Shown here: one piece after another, positions 8,611-16,020 of the stretch
Layout: the number at the start of each line of letters is the position of its first letter
How positions within the stretch are numbered: position 1 is the stretch's first letter
DNA from: Haloferax massiliensis
Lineage (GTDB): Archaea; Halobacteriota; Halobacteria; Halobacteriales; Haloferacaceae
Length of the DNA: 64,000 nucleotides
Reading direction: 5' to 3'
Assembly (NCBI RefSeq): GCF_001368915.1
Contig: NZ_CSTE01000002.1
Coordinates: 92,558-156,557, forward strand
Translations under genes and position numbers: made by a program
Notes under the pieces: model-generated
The model's database searches: none
The model's input: the letters and a program-made list of their open reading frames with translations, nothing else
Told to the model about the DNA's origin: nothing

Positions 8611-9207
8611 ATGAGACGAACACTCCTCGTCGCCGCGACAGTTCTGGTCCTCCTCACGGCCGGCGTCTCGGCCGCGTTCGTGACCGGAGTCGGACCGTTC
8701 TCCGACGACGACGCCGAGTCAGACGAACCGTTCCCCACGAAGACGACCGCACCGCCCGATGACGACGGCGGTGACAGCGGCGGGAGCGACAGCAGCGACA
8801 GCAGCGACAGCGGCAGCAGCGACAGCGACAGCGGCGGCGACGCGGCCGAGAGCGAATCGGTGCCGCCGTTCGGTGTCGTCGTCGACAACATCGAGAACTG
8901 CGGCCAGACGTGTCGCGACGTGACCAGCACGATAACGAACCAACAGGACGCCGATAGTTCCGGCGTCACCGTCTACAGTCGCATCTTCGTCGGCAACAGC
9001 ACCGACCCGGACGACGAGGTCTGGCGCGGGTCCCAAGCGGTCGGCGACCTCGCGGCGGGCGAGTCGTACACGACGACGAAGCGCGTCAAACTCTCGTACT
9101 CGGAGGCGTTCGCGGTCCGGCAGGCCGACGGCTGGATTACGGTCCAGACGACAATCGAGACCGACGACCGGACGCTGACGTACACTGAACAGCGCCACGT
9201 GGCATAA
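8611..9207 (+). CDS. Exported protein with Ser-Asp repeat linker
   Basis: 198 residues. Residues 1-23 form a signal peptide or anchor; residues about 35-80 are a low-complexity Asp/Ser/Gly linker encoded by GACAGC-type triplet repeats (8770-8845). The C-terminal domain (about 83-198) begins VPPFGVVVDNIENCGQTCRDVTSTITNQ and contains two Cys; the ITNQ..SSGVTVYSRIFVGN pattern looks like an immunoglobulin-like beta domain of the FxLYD kind found in haloarchaeal exported proteins. Function unknown. The linker probably holds the domain away from the membrane through the S-layer. Confidence 0.7.
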   Translation: MRRTLLVAATVLVLLTAGVSAAFVTGVGPFSDDDAESDEPFPTKTTAPPDDDGGDSGGSDSSDSSDSGSSDSDSGGDAAESESVPPFGVVVDNIENCGQTCRDVTSTITNQQDADSSGVTVYSRIFVGNSTDPDDEVWRGSQAVGDLAAGESYTTTKRVKLSYSEAFAVRQADGWITVQTTIETDDRTLTYTEQRHVA

Positions 9208-9312
9208 CCCGGCGCAGCGGCGCGGCGTGACGCCCGGCCCGGCGGCGACCCCGCGTCCGCGCCCGACTCGTTTTACTCCCCCGCTGGTTCGCGTCTGAGA
9301 CGAGCGACAGTG

Positions 9313-9342
9313 ACTTTAGTTTTTGAGCTAAACTATTATTAG
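9313..9342 (+). promoter_or_regulatory. Promoter of the Nramp gene with TTTAG-N8-CTAAA palindrome
   Basis: An AT-rich patch holds the inverted repeat TTTAG (9315-9319) / CTAAA (9328-9332), directly followed by ACTATTATTA, a TATA-like box. The 18-bp palindrome resembles the size and spacing of DtxR-family (MntR/SirR/IdeR-like) operators. Its position against the promoter of a metal transporter suggests metal-dependent repression; this is inference. Confidence 0.45.
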
Positions 9343-9395
9343 ACATGGCAAATTCATGCATTCGTCTCAATGAACAATCGGGGTGGCGGTAGGGG

Positions 9396-10628
9396 ATGCG
9401 CCCCTCGCTCCGCGAACTTCTCTCGTATCTCGGCCCCGGTTTTATCATCAGCGTCGCGTACATGGACCCCGGCAACTGGGCGACAAACATCTCGGGCGGC
9501 GCGAAGTTCGGCCCCGCCCTGCTGTGGGTCATCGTCCTCGCCAGCGTCATGGCGATGGGAATTCAGGTGCTCGCCGCCAAACTCGGCATCGCCACCGGAA
9601 AGGGCGTGGCACAGCTCTGCCGCGAGCGGTTCTCGGGACCCGTCGTCGTGGTCCTGTGGGCCGCCGCGGAGCTGGCGATGGTCGCCACCGACATGGCCGA
9701 AATCATCGGGGCCGCAATCGGCTTCAGCCTCGTCTTCTCGCTCCCGCTGTGGGCGGGGGCCGTCCTCGCGGCGGTGAGCTCGTTCGCCCTCCTCGGCGTT
9801 CGGACCGCCCACAAACGGGGGTTCCGCTGGGTCGAACTCACCGTCATGTCGCTCGTCGGCGTCATCGCGCTCTCGTTCGTCTTCGAGATGGCGCTGGCGA
9901 GGCCGACCGCTTCGACCGTCGCGTCCGGCCTCGTCCCGACCGTGCCGAACGCCTCGGCGCTGTACGTCGCCATCGGCATCCTCGGCGCGACCGTGATGCC
10001 CCACAGCGTCTACCTCCACCCGTACATCGTCCAGGACCGCCGCGACCGCCTCATCGAGTCCGACGGCGACACCGAATCCGTCCACCGCCGCCACTTCCGG
10101 CTGGAGCGCCTCGACACCGTCGTCGCGCTCTTCGGCGCGATGTTCGTGAACGCCGCGATGCTCATCGTCGCCGCCGCGGCGCTTCAGGGAACCGGCATCG
10201 AGACGCTCGAAGAGGCGTACGTCACCCTCAGCGGCGTCTTCGGCGCGAACGCGAGCCTCGCGTTCGGCGTCGCGCTCATCGCCGCCGGGCTCTCGTCGTC
10301 GCTCGTGGCGACGATGGCCGGCCAGACCGTCATGGACGGCTTTCTGGACCTCAACATCAACGTCTGGCTCCGGCGGTCGGTCACGCTCGTGCCGAGTCTC
10401 CTCATCGTCGCCGCGGGGTTCGACCCCACGTCGGTGCTCGTCGCCTCGCAGGTCGCGCTGAGCTTCGAACTGCCGTTCGTGCTGATTCCGCTCCTCTGGT
10501 TCACCCACGAGGCGTCGCTGATGGGGACCTTCCGCAACCGGGCGACGACGACCGGCGTCCTCGGCGTCGTTATCGCCGTCATCGTGGCGCTGAACGGGTG
10601 GCTCCTGTACTCGACGCTCCTCGGGTGA
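9396..10628 (+). CDS. Nramp-family divalent metal transporter
   Basis: 410 residues, about 11 membrane segments. It carries the Nramp TM1 motif DPGN (in VAYMDPGNWATN, near residue 24) and, in TM6, GATVMPHSVYLHP. The Ala and Met of the A-x-x-M metal site are kept, which favours transition metals such as Mn2+ or Fe2+ over Mg2+. The usual MPHN reads MPHS here, a small deviation. It would import the metal with protons across the cytoplasmic membrane. The gene stands alone, with its own promoter and a palindrome that may be a metal-regulator site. Confidence 0.92.
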   Translation: MRPSLRELLSYLGPGFIISVAYMDPGNWATNISGGAKFGPALLWVIVLASVMAMGIQVLAAKLGIATGKGVAQLCRERFSGPVVVVLWAAAELAMVATDMAEIIGAAIGFSLVFSLPLWAGAVLAAVSSFALLGVRTAHKRGFRWVELTVMSLVGVIALSFVFEMALARPTASTVASGLVPTVPNASALYVAIGILGATVMPHSVYLHPYIVQDRRDRLIESDGDTESVHRRHFRLERLDTVVALFGAMFVNAAMLIVAAAALQGTGIETLEEAYVTLSGVFGANASLAFGVALIAAGLSSSLVATMAGQTVMDGFLDLNINVWLRRSVTLVPSLLIVAAGFDPTSVLVASQVALSFELPFVLIPLLWFTHEASLMGTFRNRATTTGVLGVVIAVIVALNGWLLYSTLLG

Positions 10629-10741
10629 CGGAGGAGGGTGGTCGACCCCCGCTCGGCGACTGTCGGCGCGAACCGGACGACCGCCAACCGCCCGCCCACC
10701 GCATCCGCAACGACTTTTCGCGCCGGCCGCAAAGCCGGGGT

Positions 10742-12028
10742 ATGAACATCGAGGTTCTCGAACTAGCCGACCTCGGCACCGACGCCCGCCGCGCCTTCTT
10801 CGAGCGGGACGCCGGCGTCGGCGAGGTTCGCTCCGACGTGCGCGACATCGTCGAGCGGGTCAGCCGAGAGGGCGACGTCGCAGTCCGTGAGTTCTCAAAG
10901 GAGTTCGACGGCGTCCAGGTCGGCAACATCGACGTGACCGACGCCGCCGAGCGCGCCTACGACGAAATCGACGACGACGTGCGCGAGGCCATCGAGGACG
11001 CCGCGGCGAACGTCCGCGAGTTCCACGAGAAGCAGGTCCCCGAGGACTGGCGCGAGGAGTTCGGCGACGACGGCACCCGCGAACTGGGTCGTCGCTACCG
11101 GCCGCTCGACCGGGTCGGCGTCTACGCCCCCGGCGGCACCGCCGCCTACCCGTCGAGCGTCCTCATGGGCGTCATCCCCGCGAAGGTCGCTGGCGTCGAA
11201 CACGTCGCGGTCGCCACGCCGCCCGCGGAGCCGATGAACCCCGTCACGCTCGCCGCGATGCACGTCGCGGGCGCGGACGCGGTGTACTCGGTCGGCGGCG
11301 CGCAGGGCATCGCCGCGCTCGCCTACGGCACGGAGACGGTGAAGGCCGTCCAGAAAGTCGTCGGGCCGGGCAACAAGTGGGTCACGGCGGCGAAGGCCGA
11401 GGTCCGCGGCGACGTGGACATCGACTTCCTCGCCGGCCCCTCCGAAGTACTCGTCGTCGCCGACGAGACCGCCGAGGCGCGGTTCGTCGCCGCCGACCTC
11501 GTCGCGCAGGCCGAACACGACCCGAACGCGTCTGTCGTCGCCGTCACCGACGACGCCGACCTCGCCGCGGACATCGTCGCGGAGGTCGAGCGACAGGCGG
11601 GCGAGCGCGACCGGGCCGAGACCATCGAGGCGGCGCTCGAAAACGACGCGTCGGGCGTCCTCCTCGCGCGGTCGATGTCCGAGGCGGTGCTGTTCGCCGA
11701 GGAGTACGCCGCCGAGCACCTGACGATTCAGGCCGACGACGACGAGGCGCTGTTGGACCGCATCGACTCCGCGGGGAGCGTCTTCCTCGGCCCGTACACG
11801 CCCGTCGCGGCCGGCGACTACGCCTCCGGGACGAACCACGTCCTCCCGACCGGCGGCGGCGCGAAGCGGCAGGGCGGGCTCTCGGTGGACCACTTCGTCC
11901 GCTCGACGACGGTCCAGCGCCTCGACCGCGACGGGCTGTCGGAGCTCTCGGAGACGATTACGACGCTCGCCGAGGCGGAAGGCCTCGACGCGCACGCCCA
12001 GAGCGTCCGCGAGCGGTTCGAAGAGTAA
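10742..12028 (+). CDS. hisD: Histidinol dehydrogenase
   Basis: 428 residues, full family length. It oxidises histidinol to histidine in two NAD-dependent steps. Visible: the RRYRPLDRVGVYAPGGTAAYPSSVLM start of the core, VVGPGNKWVTAAK, the zinc-ligand region QAEHDPNA, the catalytic Glu-His pair in AAEHLTI near residue 324, and TNHVLPTGGGAK. The ATG at 10742 fits the family N-terminus; the frame is open far upstream only because of GC bias. It stands 113 nt after the Nramp gene and is not part of a visible his operon. Confidence 0.95.
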   Translation: MNIEVLELADLGTDARRAFFERDAGVGEVRSDVRDIVERVSREGDVAVREFSKEFDGVQVGNIDVTDAAERAYDEIDDDVREAIEDAAANVREFHEKQVPEDWREEFGDDGTRELGRRYRPLDRVGVYAPGGTAAYPSSVLMGVIPAKVAGVEHVAVATPPAEPMNPVTLAAMHVAGADAVYSVGGAQGIAALAYGTETVKAVQKVVGPGNKWVTAAKAEVRGDVDIDFLAGPSEVLVVADETAEARFVAADLVAQAEHDPNASVVAVTDDADLAADIVAEVERQAGERDRAETIEAALENDASGVLLARSMSEAVLFAEEYAAEHLTIQADDDEALLDRIDSAGSVFLGPYTPVAAGDYASGTNHVLPTGGGAKRQGGLSVDHFVRSTTVQRLDRDGLSELSETITTLAEAEGLDAHAQSVRERFEE

Positions 12029-12074
12029 AGAGTAGGCCGAACGGCCGAGTCGAGCCGTTTTCTGTCCGTCTCGC

Positions 12075-12099
12075 ACCCGGTAGCCGCAGCCTACCGGGT
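12075..12099 (+). terminator. Hairpin downstream of hisD
   Basis: A perfect 9-bp stem ACCCGGTAG / CTACCGGGT with a 7-nt loop lies 47 nt after the hisD stop. It is preceded by a T-rich run (GCCGTTTTCTG) of the kind that ends archaeal transcripts. It is probably part of the hisD 3' region. Confidence 0.4.
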
Positions 12100-12157
12100 C
12101 GGCGCGCGAAGTTCCGCCTGCGCCACAGTTAACCGTTCCCACAGTATAATGGGGCGT

Positions 12158-12523
12158 ATGAGCACGGAATCCGCGAGTGGCGGCGGCGATGTGGCGGTCA
12201 CGGTCACGCCCGCGGCCGCGGACGAGGCCGTCTCCCTCCTCGAAGGCGAGTCGATGGACACCGACGTGGCCGGACTCCGGCTGTTCGTCCAGCAGGGCGG
12301 TTGCGCCGGGTTGTCCTACGGGATGCGCTTCGACAACGAACCCGAAGACGACGACACGGTCGTCGAACAGCACGGTCTCCGCGTGTTCGTCGACCCCGCG
12401 AGCATGAACTACATCGGCGGTTCGACCCTCGACTTCGAAGGCGGCCTGCAGGGCGCGGGCTTCCACGTCGACAACCCGAACGCCGAGAGCAGTTGCGGGT
12501 GCGGCGAGTCGTTCCGGACGTAG
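12158..12523 (+). CDS. HesB/IscA-type iron-sulfur cluster carrier (ErpA-like)
   Basis: 121 residues from ATG 12158; an in-frame ATG at 12149 adds three residues. The A-type carrier signature is complete: FVQQGGCAGLSYGMRF with the first Cys and a C-terminal SCGCGESF with two further Cys. These three cysteines hold the cluster transferred to apo-proteins. It stands alone. Its partners are not in the window, but the many Fe-S proteins here (FAD/Fe-S dehydrogenase, ferredoxin) are plausible clients. Confidence 0.9.
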   Translation: MSTESASGGGDVAVTVTPAAADEAVSLLEGESMDTDVAGLRLFVQQGGCAGLSYGMRFDNEPEDDDTVVEQHGLRVFVDPASMNYIGGSTLDFEGGLQGAGFHVDNPNAESSCGCGESFRT

Positions 12524-12562
12524 GGACCAATTTCTTAAGCCGCCCCCGCGCGAAGCGGTGGC

Positions 12563-12811
12563 ATGGCCGAACTTCAGACCCAGACCGTATCGAGCGGTAA
12601 GACCGTCTTCGTCGCCACCGACGAGCCAGAGCGAGGCTCGAAGGGACCGTTCTACGTCGTCTATTCGACCGAGGACGCCGAGAACCGATGGGGCTACCTC
12701 TGCGGGAACTGCGACTCGTTCGACACCGCGATGGACACGATGGCCCGCATCGAGTGCAACAACTGCGGGAACGTCCGCAAACCCGAGGAGTGGGACGCCG
12801 CTCACGAGTAG
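12563..12811 (+). CDS. Small zinc-ribbon protein (DUF5816-like)
   Basis: 82 residues. Two cysteine pairs, CGNC and CNNC, spaced about 20 residues apart in the C-terminal half suggest one zinc ribbon; the N-terminal half (GKTVFVATDEPERGSKGPFYVVYS) is beta-rich. I recall this as a haloarchaeal family of unknown function (DUF5816), but cannot confirm it here. Small zinc-finger proteins of this kind are abundant in haloarchaea and often affect stress or biofilm behaviour. It has its own T-rich upstream region (CAATTTCTTAAG, 12529-12540). Confidence 0.75.
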   Translation: MAELQTQTVSSGKTVFVATDEPERGSKGPFYVVYSTEDAENRWGYLCGNCDSFDTAMDTMARIECNNCGNVRKPEEWDAAHE

Positions 12812-12863
12812 TCGAGCGTCCGGCGCGGCCGCTCGCCGATTATTGGTATGGTATACCGTGACA

Positions 12864-12873
12864 ATCTTTATCA
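12864..12873 (+). promoter_or_regulatory. TATA box deciding the start at 12899
   Basis: ATCTTTATCA, centred about 30 nt before the ATG at 12899, is a good haloarchaeal TATA box. It would place transcription start at or next to that ATG, so upstream in-frame ATGs from 12848 are unlikely. An 8-bp palindrome GGTATACC (12850-12857) lies just upstream. Confidence 0.55.
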
Positions 12874-12898
12874 GGGGTGCGGGTGTACGTTGACCTGC

Positions 12899-13243
12899 AT
12901 GGCCCAGGCTTCGATGCCTCCTGTTCAGGAGGCTCGGTCGATATTCGGCCGGCTCGGCTACTCCGTCTCGGGGGACGGACCCGATATGCTGGCCGAACGC
13001 AAGTGGCGTACGGTCCACGTGACCGCACTGAGTTCGCGCGAAGCGACCGAATGCCGTCCGGTGCTCGCAGACGGCGGAACCGAGACACCGTATCGGTTCC
13101 GCTGCTTCGTGACGTGGGACGACCACATCAGCTCGCTTCGAGAGCGGCTTCGCGGTATCGACCTTCCATACGAGTGGGCAATCATCGGCGTGTCGAACGG
13201 TGGTGGGAACGACTACGAGGTCGTTCACGGCACGAACACGTAA
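12899..13243 (+). CDS. Conserved haloarchaeal protein of unknown function
   Basis: 114 residues starting MAQASMPPVQEARSIFGRLGYSVSG. It is a compact alpha/beta protein with one conserved-looking stretch, AERKWRTVHVTAL, and a C-terminal half RFRCFVTWDDHISSLRERL. No membrane segment, no metal motif. I believe it belongs to a small haloarchaeal DUF family but cannot name a function. The start is set by the TATA box about 30 nt upstream, giving a leaderless mRNA. Confidence 0.7.
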   Translation: MAQASMPPVQEARSIFGRLGYSVSGDGPDMLAERKWRTVHVTALSSREATECRPVLADGGTETPYRFRCFVTWDDHISSLRERLRGIDLPYEWAIIGVSNGGGNDYEVVHGTNT

Positions 13244-13299
13244 TCGAAACGGGGCGTCTTCGCCCAAACGTTTTCTCAGCCCGTCGCTAACGGACGAGC

Positions 13300-14022
13300 A
13301 TGTCGCAGGCCGCAGAGACGGAGCTGGCGCGATTCGTCCGGAGCAGACGGCTCAACGCGGCGCTCGCGTGGCTGTTCGTCGGCTTCCTCGTCGCCGTCGC
13401 CGTCGGGAGCGTCGTCACCGGCGGCGACCTCGTCTGGGGCGGCTTCGCGGCCGTCGTGGCCGCGGTCACCGTCGTTCCGGCCGTCGCCTTCCGCGAACCG
13501 CGAGCGATGCTTCCGTGGGAGGTCGTCGCGCTCGCCTCGCTCCCGCTCGTCGCCCGCGTCCTCGTTCGGGGCCAGACCATCGGCGGCGTGGCGTTCACCG
13601 GCCGCGTCTCGACGTACCTCGCGGTGGCCGCCATCGCGCTCATCGTCGCCGTCGAACTCGACGTGTTCACGCCGGTCCGCATGAACCACTCCTTCGCCGT
13701 CTTCTTCGTCGTCATCGCCACGATGGCCGCCGCCGGCGTCTGGGCGGTCGTCCAGTGGCTCTCCGACCTCTACCTCGGGACGCGCCTGCTTTTGAACGGC
13801 CGGCCCGACGACGTTATCGAGGCGGGGCTGATGTGGGACTTCGTCGCCGCCACCGTCGCCGGTCTCGCCGCCGGGTTGCTGTTCGAGTACTACTTCCGCC
13901 GCCGGGCCGCCTCGCGCGAGCGGCTTCCGGAGGAGGTCGCGGAGATGGCCGACGTGTCGGAGACGACGGAGGCGGCGGAGGCGGACGACCACCCCGCGTC
14001 GGAGGGCGGTGAGTCGTCGTGA
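13300..14022 (+). CDS. Multi-pass membrane protein, unknown function
   Basis: 240 residues with about six hydrophobic segments between residues 18 and 205 and an acidic C-terminal tail (SETTEAAEADDHPASEGGE). It begins with a soluble helix AETELARFVRSRRLNA. No catalytic motif is recognised. The stop overlaps the GTG of the next gene (GTGA), so the two membrane proteins are almost certainly translated together and may form a complex. Confidence 0.75.
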   Translation: MSQAAETELARFVRSRRLNAALAWLFVGFLVAVAVGSVVTGGDLVWGGFAAVVAAVTVVPAVAFREPRAMLPWEVVALASLPLVARVLVRGQTIGGVAFTGRVSTYLAVAAIALIVAVELDVFTPVRMNHSFAVFFVVIATMAAAGVWAVVQWLSDLYLGTRLLLNGRPDDVIEAGLMWDFVAATVAGLAAGLLFEYYFRRRAASRERLPEEVAEMADVSETTEAAEADDHPASEGGESS

Positions 14023-14678
14023 ATCTTCGCACCTACCTCCGCATCGACGCGCGACGCCAGCGTCAGCTCTCTCGGGCGATGCAGGTGGTCCTCGTCGGCC
14101 TCGTCTTCATCGGCCTCGACCGCGGGAACTTCGGCATCGTCGTCAACGCGCTCGTCGGCCTCGGCGTGACCTACCTCCCGGCGCTACTCGAACGCGACTA
14201 CCGCATCCCGATGGACGCCGGACTGACGCTCTGGATATCCTCCGCGGCGTTCCTCCACGCGCTCGGCACGGTCGGCCTCCCCGGTTCGGAGACCAGTTTC
14301 TACGCGGGCGTCTGGTGGTGGGACCACCTCACCCACGCGCTGTCGTCGTCGGTCGTCGCGGCGGCCGGCTACGCGACCGTCCGCGCGGTCGACGAGCACA
14401 CGACGGACATCTACCTGCCGCCGCGGTTCATGTTCGTCTTCATCCTGCTTTTCGTCCTCGCGTTCGGCGTCTTCTGGGAGGTCATCGAGTTCGCCATCTC
14501 CGGGGTGGCCTCGCTCGCCGGCACCGGGTCGGTGCTGACGCAGTACGGCCCCGACGACACGCTCCTCGACCTCGTGTTCGACGCCGTCGGCGGCGTCATC
14601 GTCGCCGTCTGGGGGACCGCACACCTCTCCGACGTGGTCGGCGCGTTACAGAGCCGGCTCGAAGGGACGGCCCGTTGA
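14019..14678 (+). CDS. YjdF/DUF2238-like membrane protein
   Basis: 219 residues, GTG start overlapping the previous stop by 4 nt. About six membrane segments. The segment YAGVWWWDHLTHALSSSVVAAAGYA and the later FGVFWEVIEFAI and DTLLDLVFDAVGGVIVAV match the pattern of the YjdF/DUF2238 family (polar His and Asp/Glu inside membrane helices). Family function is not established; buried His, Asp and Glu could be an ion or lipid active site. The overlap with the upstream membrane protein suggests a two-subunit unit. Confidence 0.78.
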   Translation: MNLRTYLRIDARRQRQLSRAMQVVLVGLVFIGLDRGNFGIVVNALVGLGVTYLPALLERDYRIPMDAGLTLWISSAAFLHALGTVGLPGSETSFYAGVWWWDHLTHALSSSVVAAAGYATVRAVDEHTTDIYLPPRFMFVFILLFVLAFGVFWEVIEFAISGVASLAGTGSVLTQYGPDDTLLDLVFDAVGGVIVAVWGTAHLSDVVGALQSRLEGTAR

Positions 14679-14741
14679 CACGACGGGGCGGACACCAGTA
14701 CGTCGGAATCGGCCGACTGGGGGAGAATCTCTCCGAGTCCC

Positions 14742-14750
14742 GATATACAT
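14742..14750 (+). promoter_or_regulatory. TATA-like box of the FilR1-type regulator gene
   Basis: GATATACAT, centred about 33 nt before the ATG at 14779. It is the only AT-rich element in the intergenic region. Confidence 0.45.
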
Positions 14751-14778
14751 TTGTACACGGGCTGAGACGTTCACACCG

Positions 14779-15588
14779 ATGTCGAGCTGGGTCGGAGACG
14801 GAGACGAGGACGATGGCGAGGACGCCGCCGCCGCGTTCGAGACGGTCGGTCGCCGCAGTCAGATTCTGCAGGCGCTCTCGTCGGAGCCGCTAGCGAAGGC
14901 CGAGCTGGTCCGCACGCTCTCAGTCTCTCGGTCCACCGTCGACCGCGGCGTCGAGCGACTCGTCGACCTCGGCCTCGTAGAACGGTCGGACGGCGGGTTC
15001 GTCGCTACGACGGCGGGCCGCGTCGCGCTGGAGACACACGACGAAGCGATACGGGCGATGGCGAACGTGCTCGGCGCGGGGCCGGTGCTCGACCGCCTCC
15101 CCGAGTCGGTCAACCCGCCGCCCTCGCTGTTCCGCGACGCGGTCGTCTGTACGGGCGACCTCACGGCGATGGAACAGCGGACCTCGCTCGATTTCGACCT
15201 CGGCGAGGTGACGACGCTCACCGGCTTCAACGGCCCGTTTCTGTTCAGCCTCTGGCCCGAGGGGAGCGAACAGCTCGCGCGGCTCGGCGACAGCGCCACG
15301 CTCGTTCTCTCCGCGGAGTCGCTCGACTGGCTCTCGAATCGCTATCCCGACGGTCTCGACGCGATGGTCGACGCCGGCGTCCGCGTGTGCGCGGTCGACG
15401 ACGACCCGGCGTTCGGCGTCGTAGTGATGAACCGGCCGACGACGGCCTCGGTCACGCTCGTCGTCTACGACCACATGGGCGGACCCGAGGCGCTGGTCGT
15501 GAGCTACGACCCCTCGGCCGTGGCGTGGGGGCGGACGCTCGTCGCGGCGCGGGCCGAGACCGCGCGCCCGTATCGGGTCGACGACTGA
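14779..15588 (+). CDS. Winged-helix transcriptional regulator with FilR1-type C-terminal domain
   Basis: 269 residues. An acidic leader is followed by a winged helix (about residues 25-85: RSQILQALSSEPLAKAELVRTLSVSRSTVDRGVERLVDLGLVERS). The C-terminal half (about 110-265) resembles the FilR1 (methanogenesis regulator) domain common in haloarchaeal regulators, here with LTGFNGPFLFSLWPEG and the final SYDPSAVAWGRTL helix. It probably binds a small ligand and controls nearby or distant genes; the target cannot be told. The dodecin gene follows by 100 nt. Confidence 0.85.
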   Translation: MSSWVGDGDEDDGEDAAAAFETVGRRSQILQALSSEPLAKAELVRTLSVSRSTVDRGVERLVDLGLVERSDGGFVATTAGRVALETHDEAIRAMANVLGAGPVLDRLPESVNPPPSLFRDAVVCTGDLTAMEQRTSLDFDLGEVTTLTGFNGPFLFSLWPEGSEQLARLGDSATLVLSAESLDWLSNRYPDGLDAMVDAGVRVCAVDDDPAFGVVVMNRPTTASVTLVVYDHMGGPEALVVSYDPSAVAWGRTLVAARAETARPYRVDD

Positions 15589-15688
15589 GTCCCGCGACGA
15601 CGCGTCGGGGGTTGCTCCGTTCGCCCCGGCCCCCGGCCGCCGAGTTGGGGACGATTATTTGTGATAGTAAGACGAAGGGTCCGACGAG

Positions 15689-15901
15689 ATGGTGTTCAAG
15701 AAAATCACCCTCGTCGGTCGGAGTGCAGAGAGTTTCGACGCCGCCGTCGACGACGCGATTAACCGCGCGGAGGAGACGCTCGCGGGCGTCCACTGGGTCG
15801 AAGTAAAGGAGCTCGGCGTCGAACTCGCGTCCGTCGAGACGCGGGAGTACCAAGCCGAGGTCGAAGTCGCGTTCGAACTCGAAGGAGAAGACGACGAGTA
15901 G
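15689..15901 (+). CDS. Dodecin (flavin-storage protein)
   Basis: 70 residues, beginning [20 protein letters not shown]. Dodecins form hollow 12-mers that bind riboflavin or lumichrome pairs. The key residues known from the Halobacterium salinarum protein fall at the same numbers: Trp36 (VHWVEV) that stacks on the flavin, Glu45 and Gln55 ([11 protein letters not shown]). Monocistronic, ATG preceded by an AT-rich patch (GATTATTTGTGATAG, 15653-15667). Length and residues are as expected, so the call is firm. Confidence 0.95.
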   Translation: MVFKKITLVGRSAESFDAAVDDAINRAEETLAGVHWVEVKELGVELASVETREYQAEVEVAFELEGEDDE

Positions 15902-16020
15902 AGACGTAACTCGCCCGCGTCGAGGCGAGGGCAGTCGCGCCGGTTCTGCGCTGTCTCGCCCGACCCGCGGGCCGTCCCGACGGCTTCTTATCCGCCCGCA
16001 CCGCCACATTCGAGAAGCGA

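Noticed and set aside
9383-10741. Open frame preceding hisD in the same frame
   Set aside because: It is an out-of-frame shadow of the Nramp gene; hisD begins at ATG 10742 by family length.
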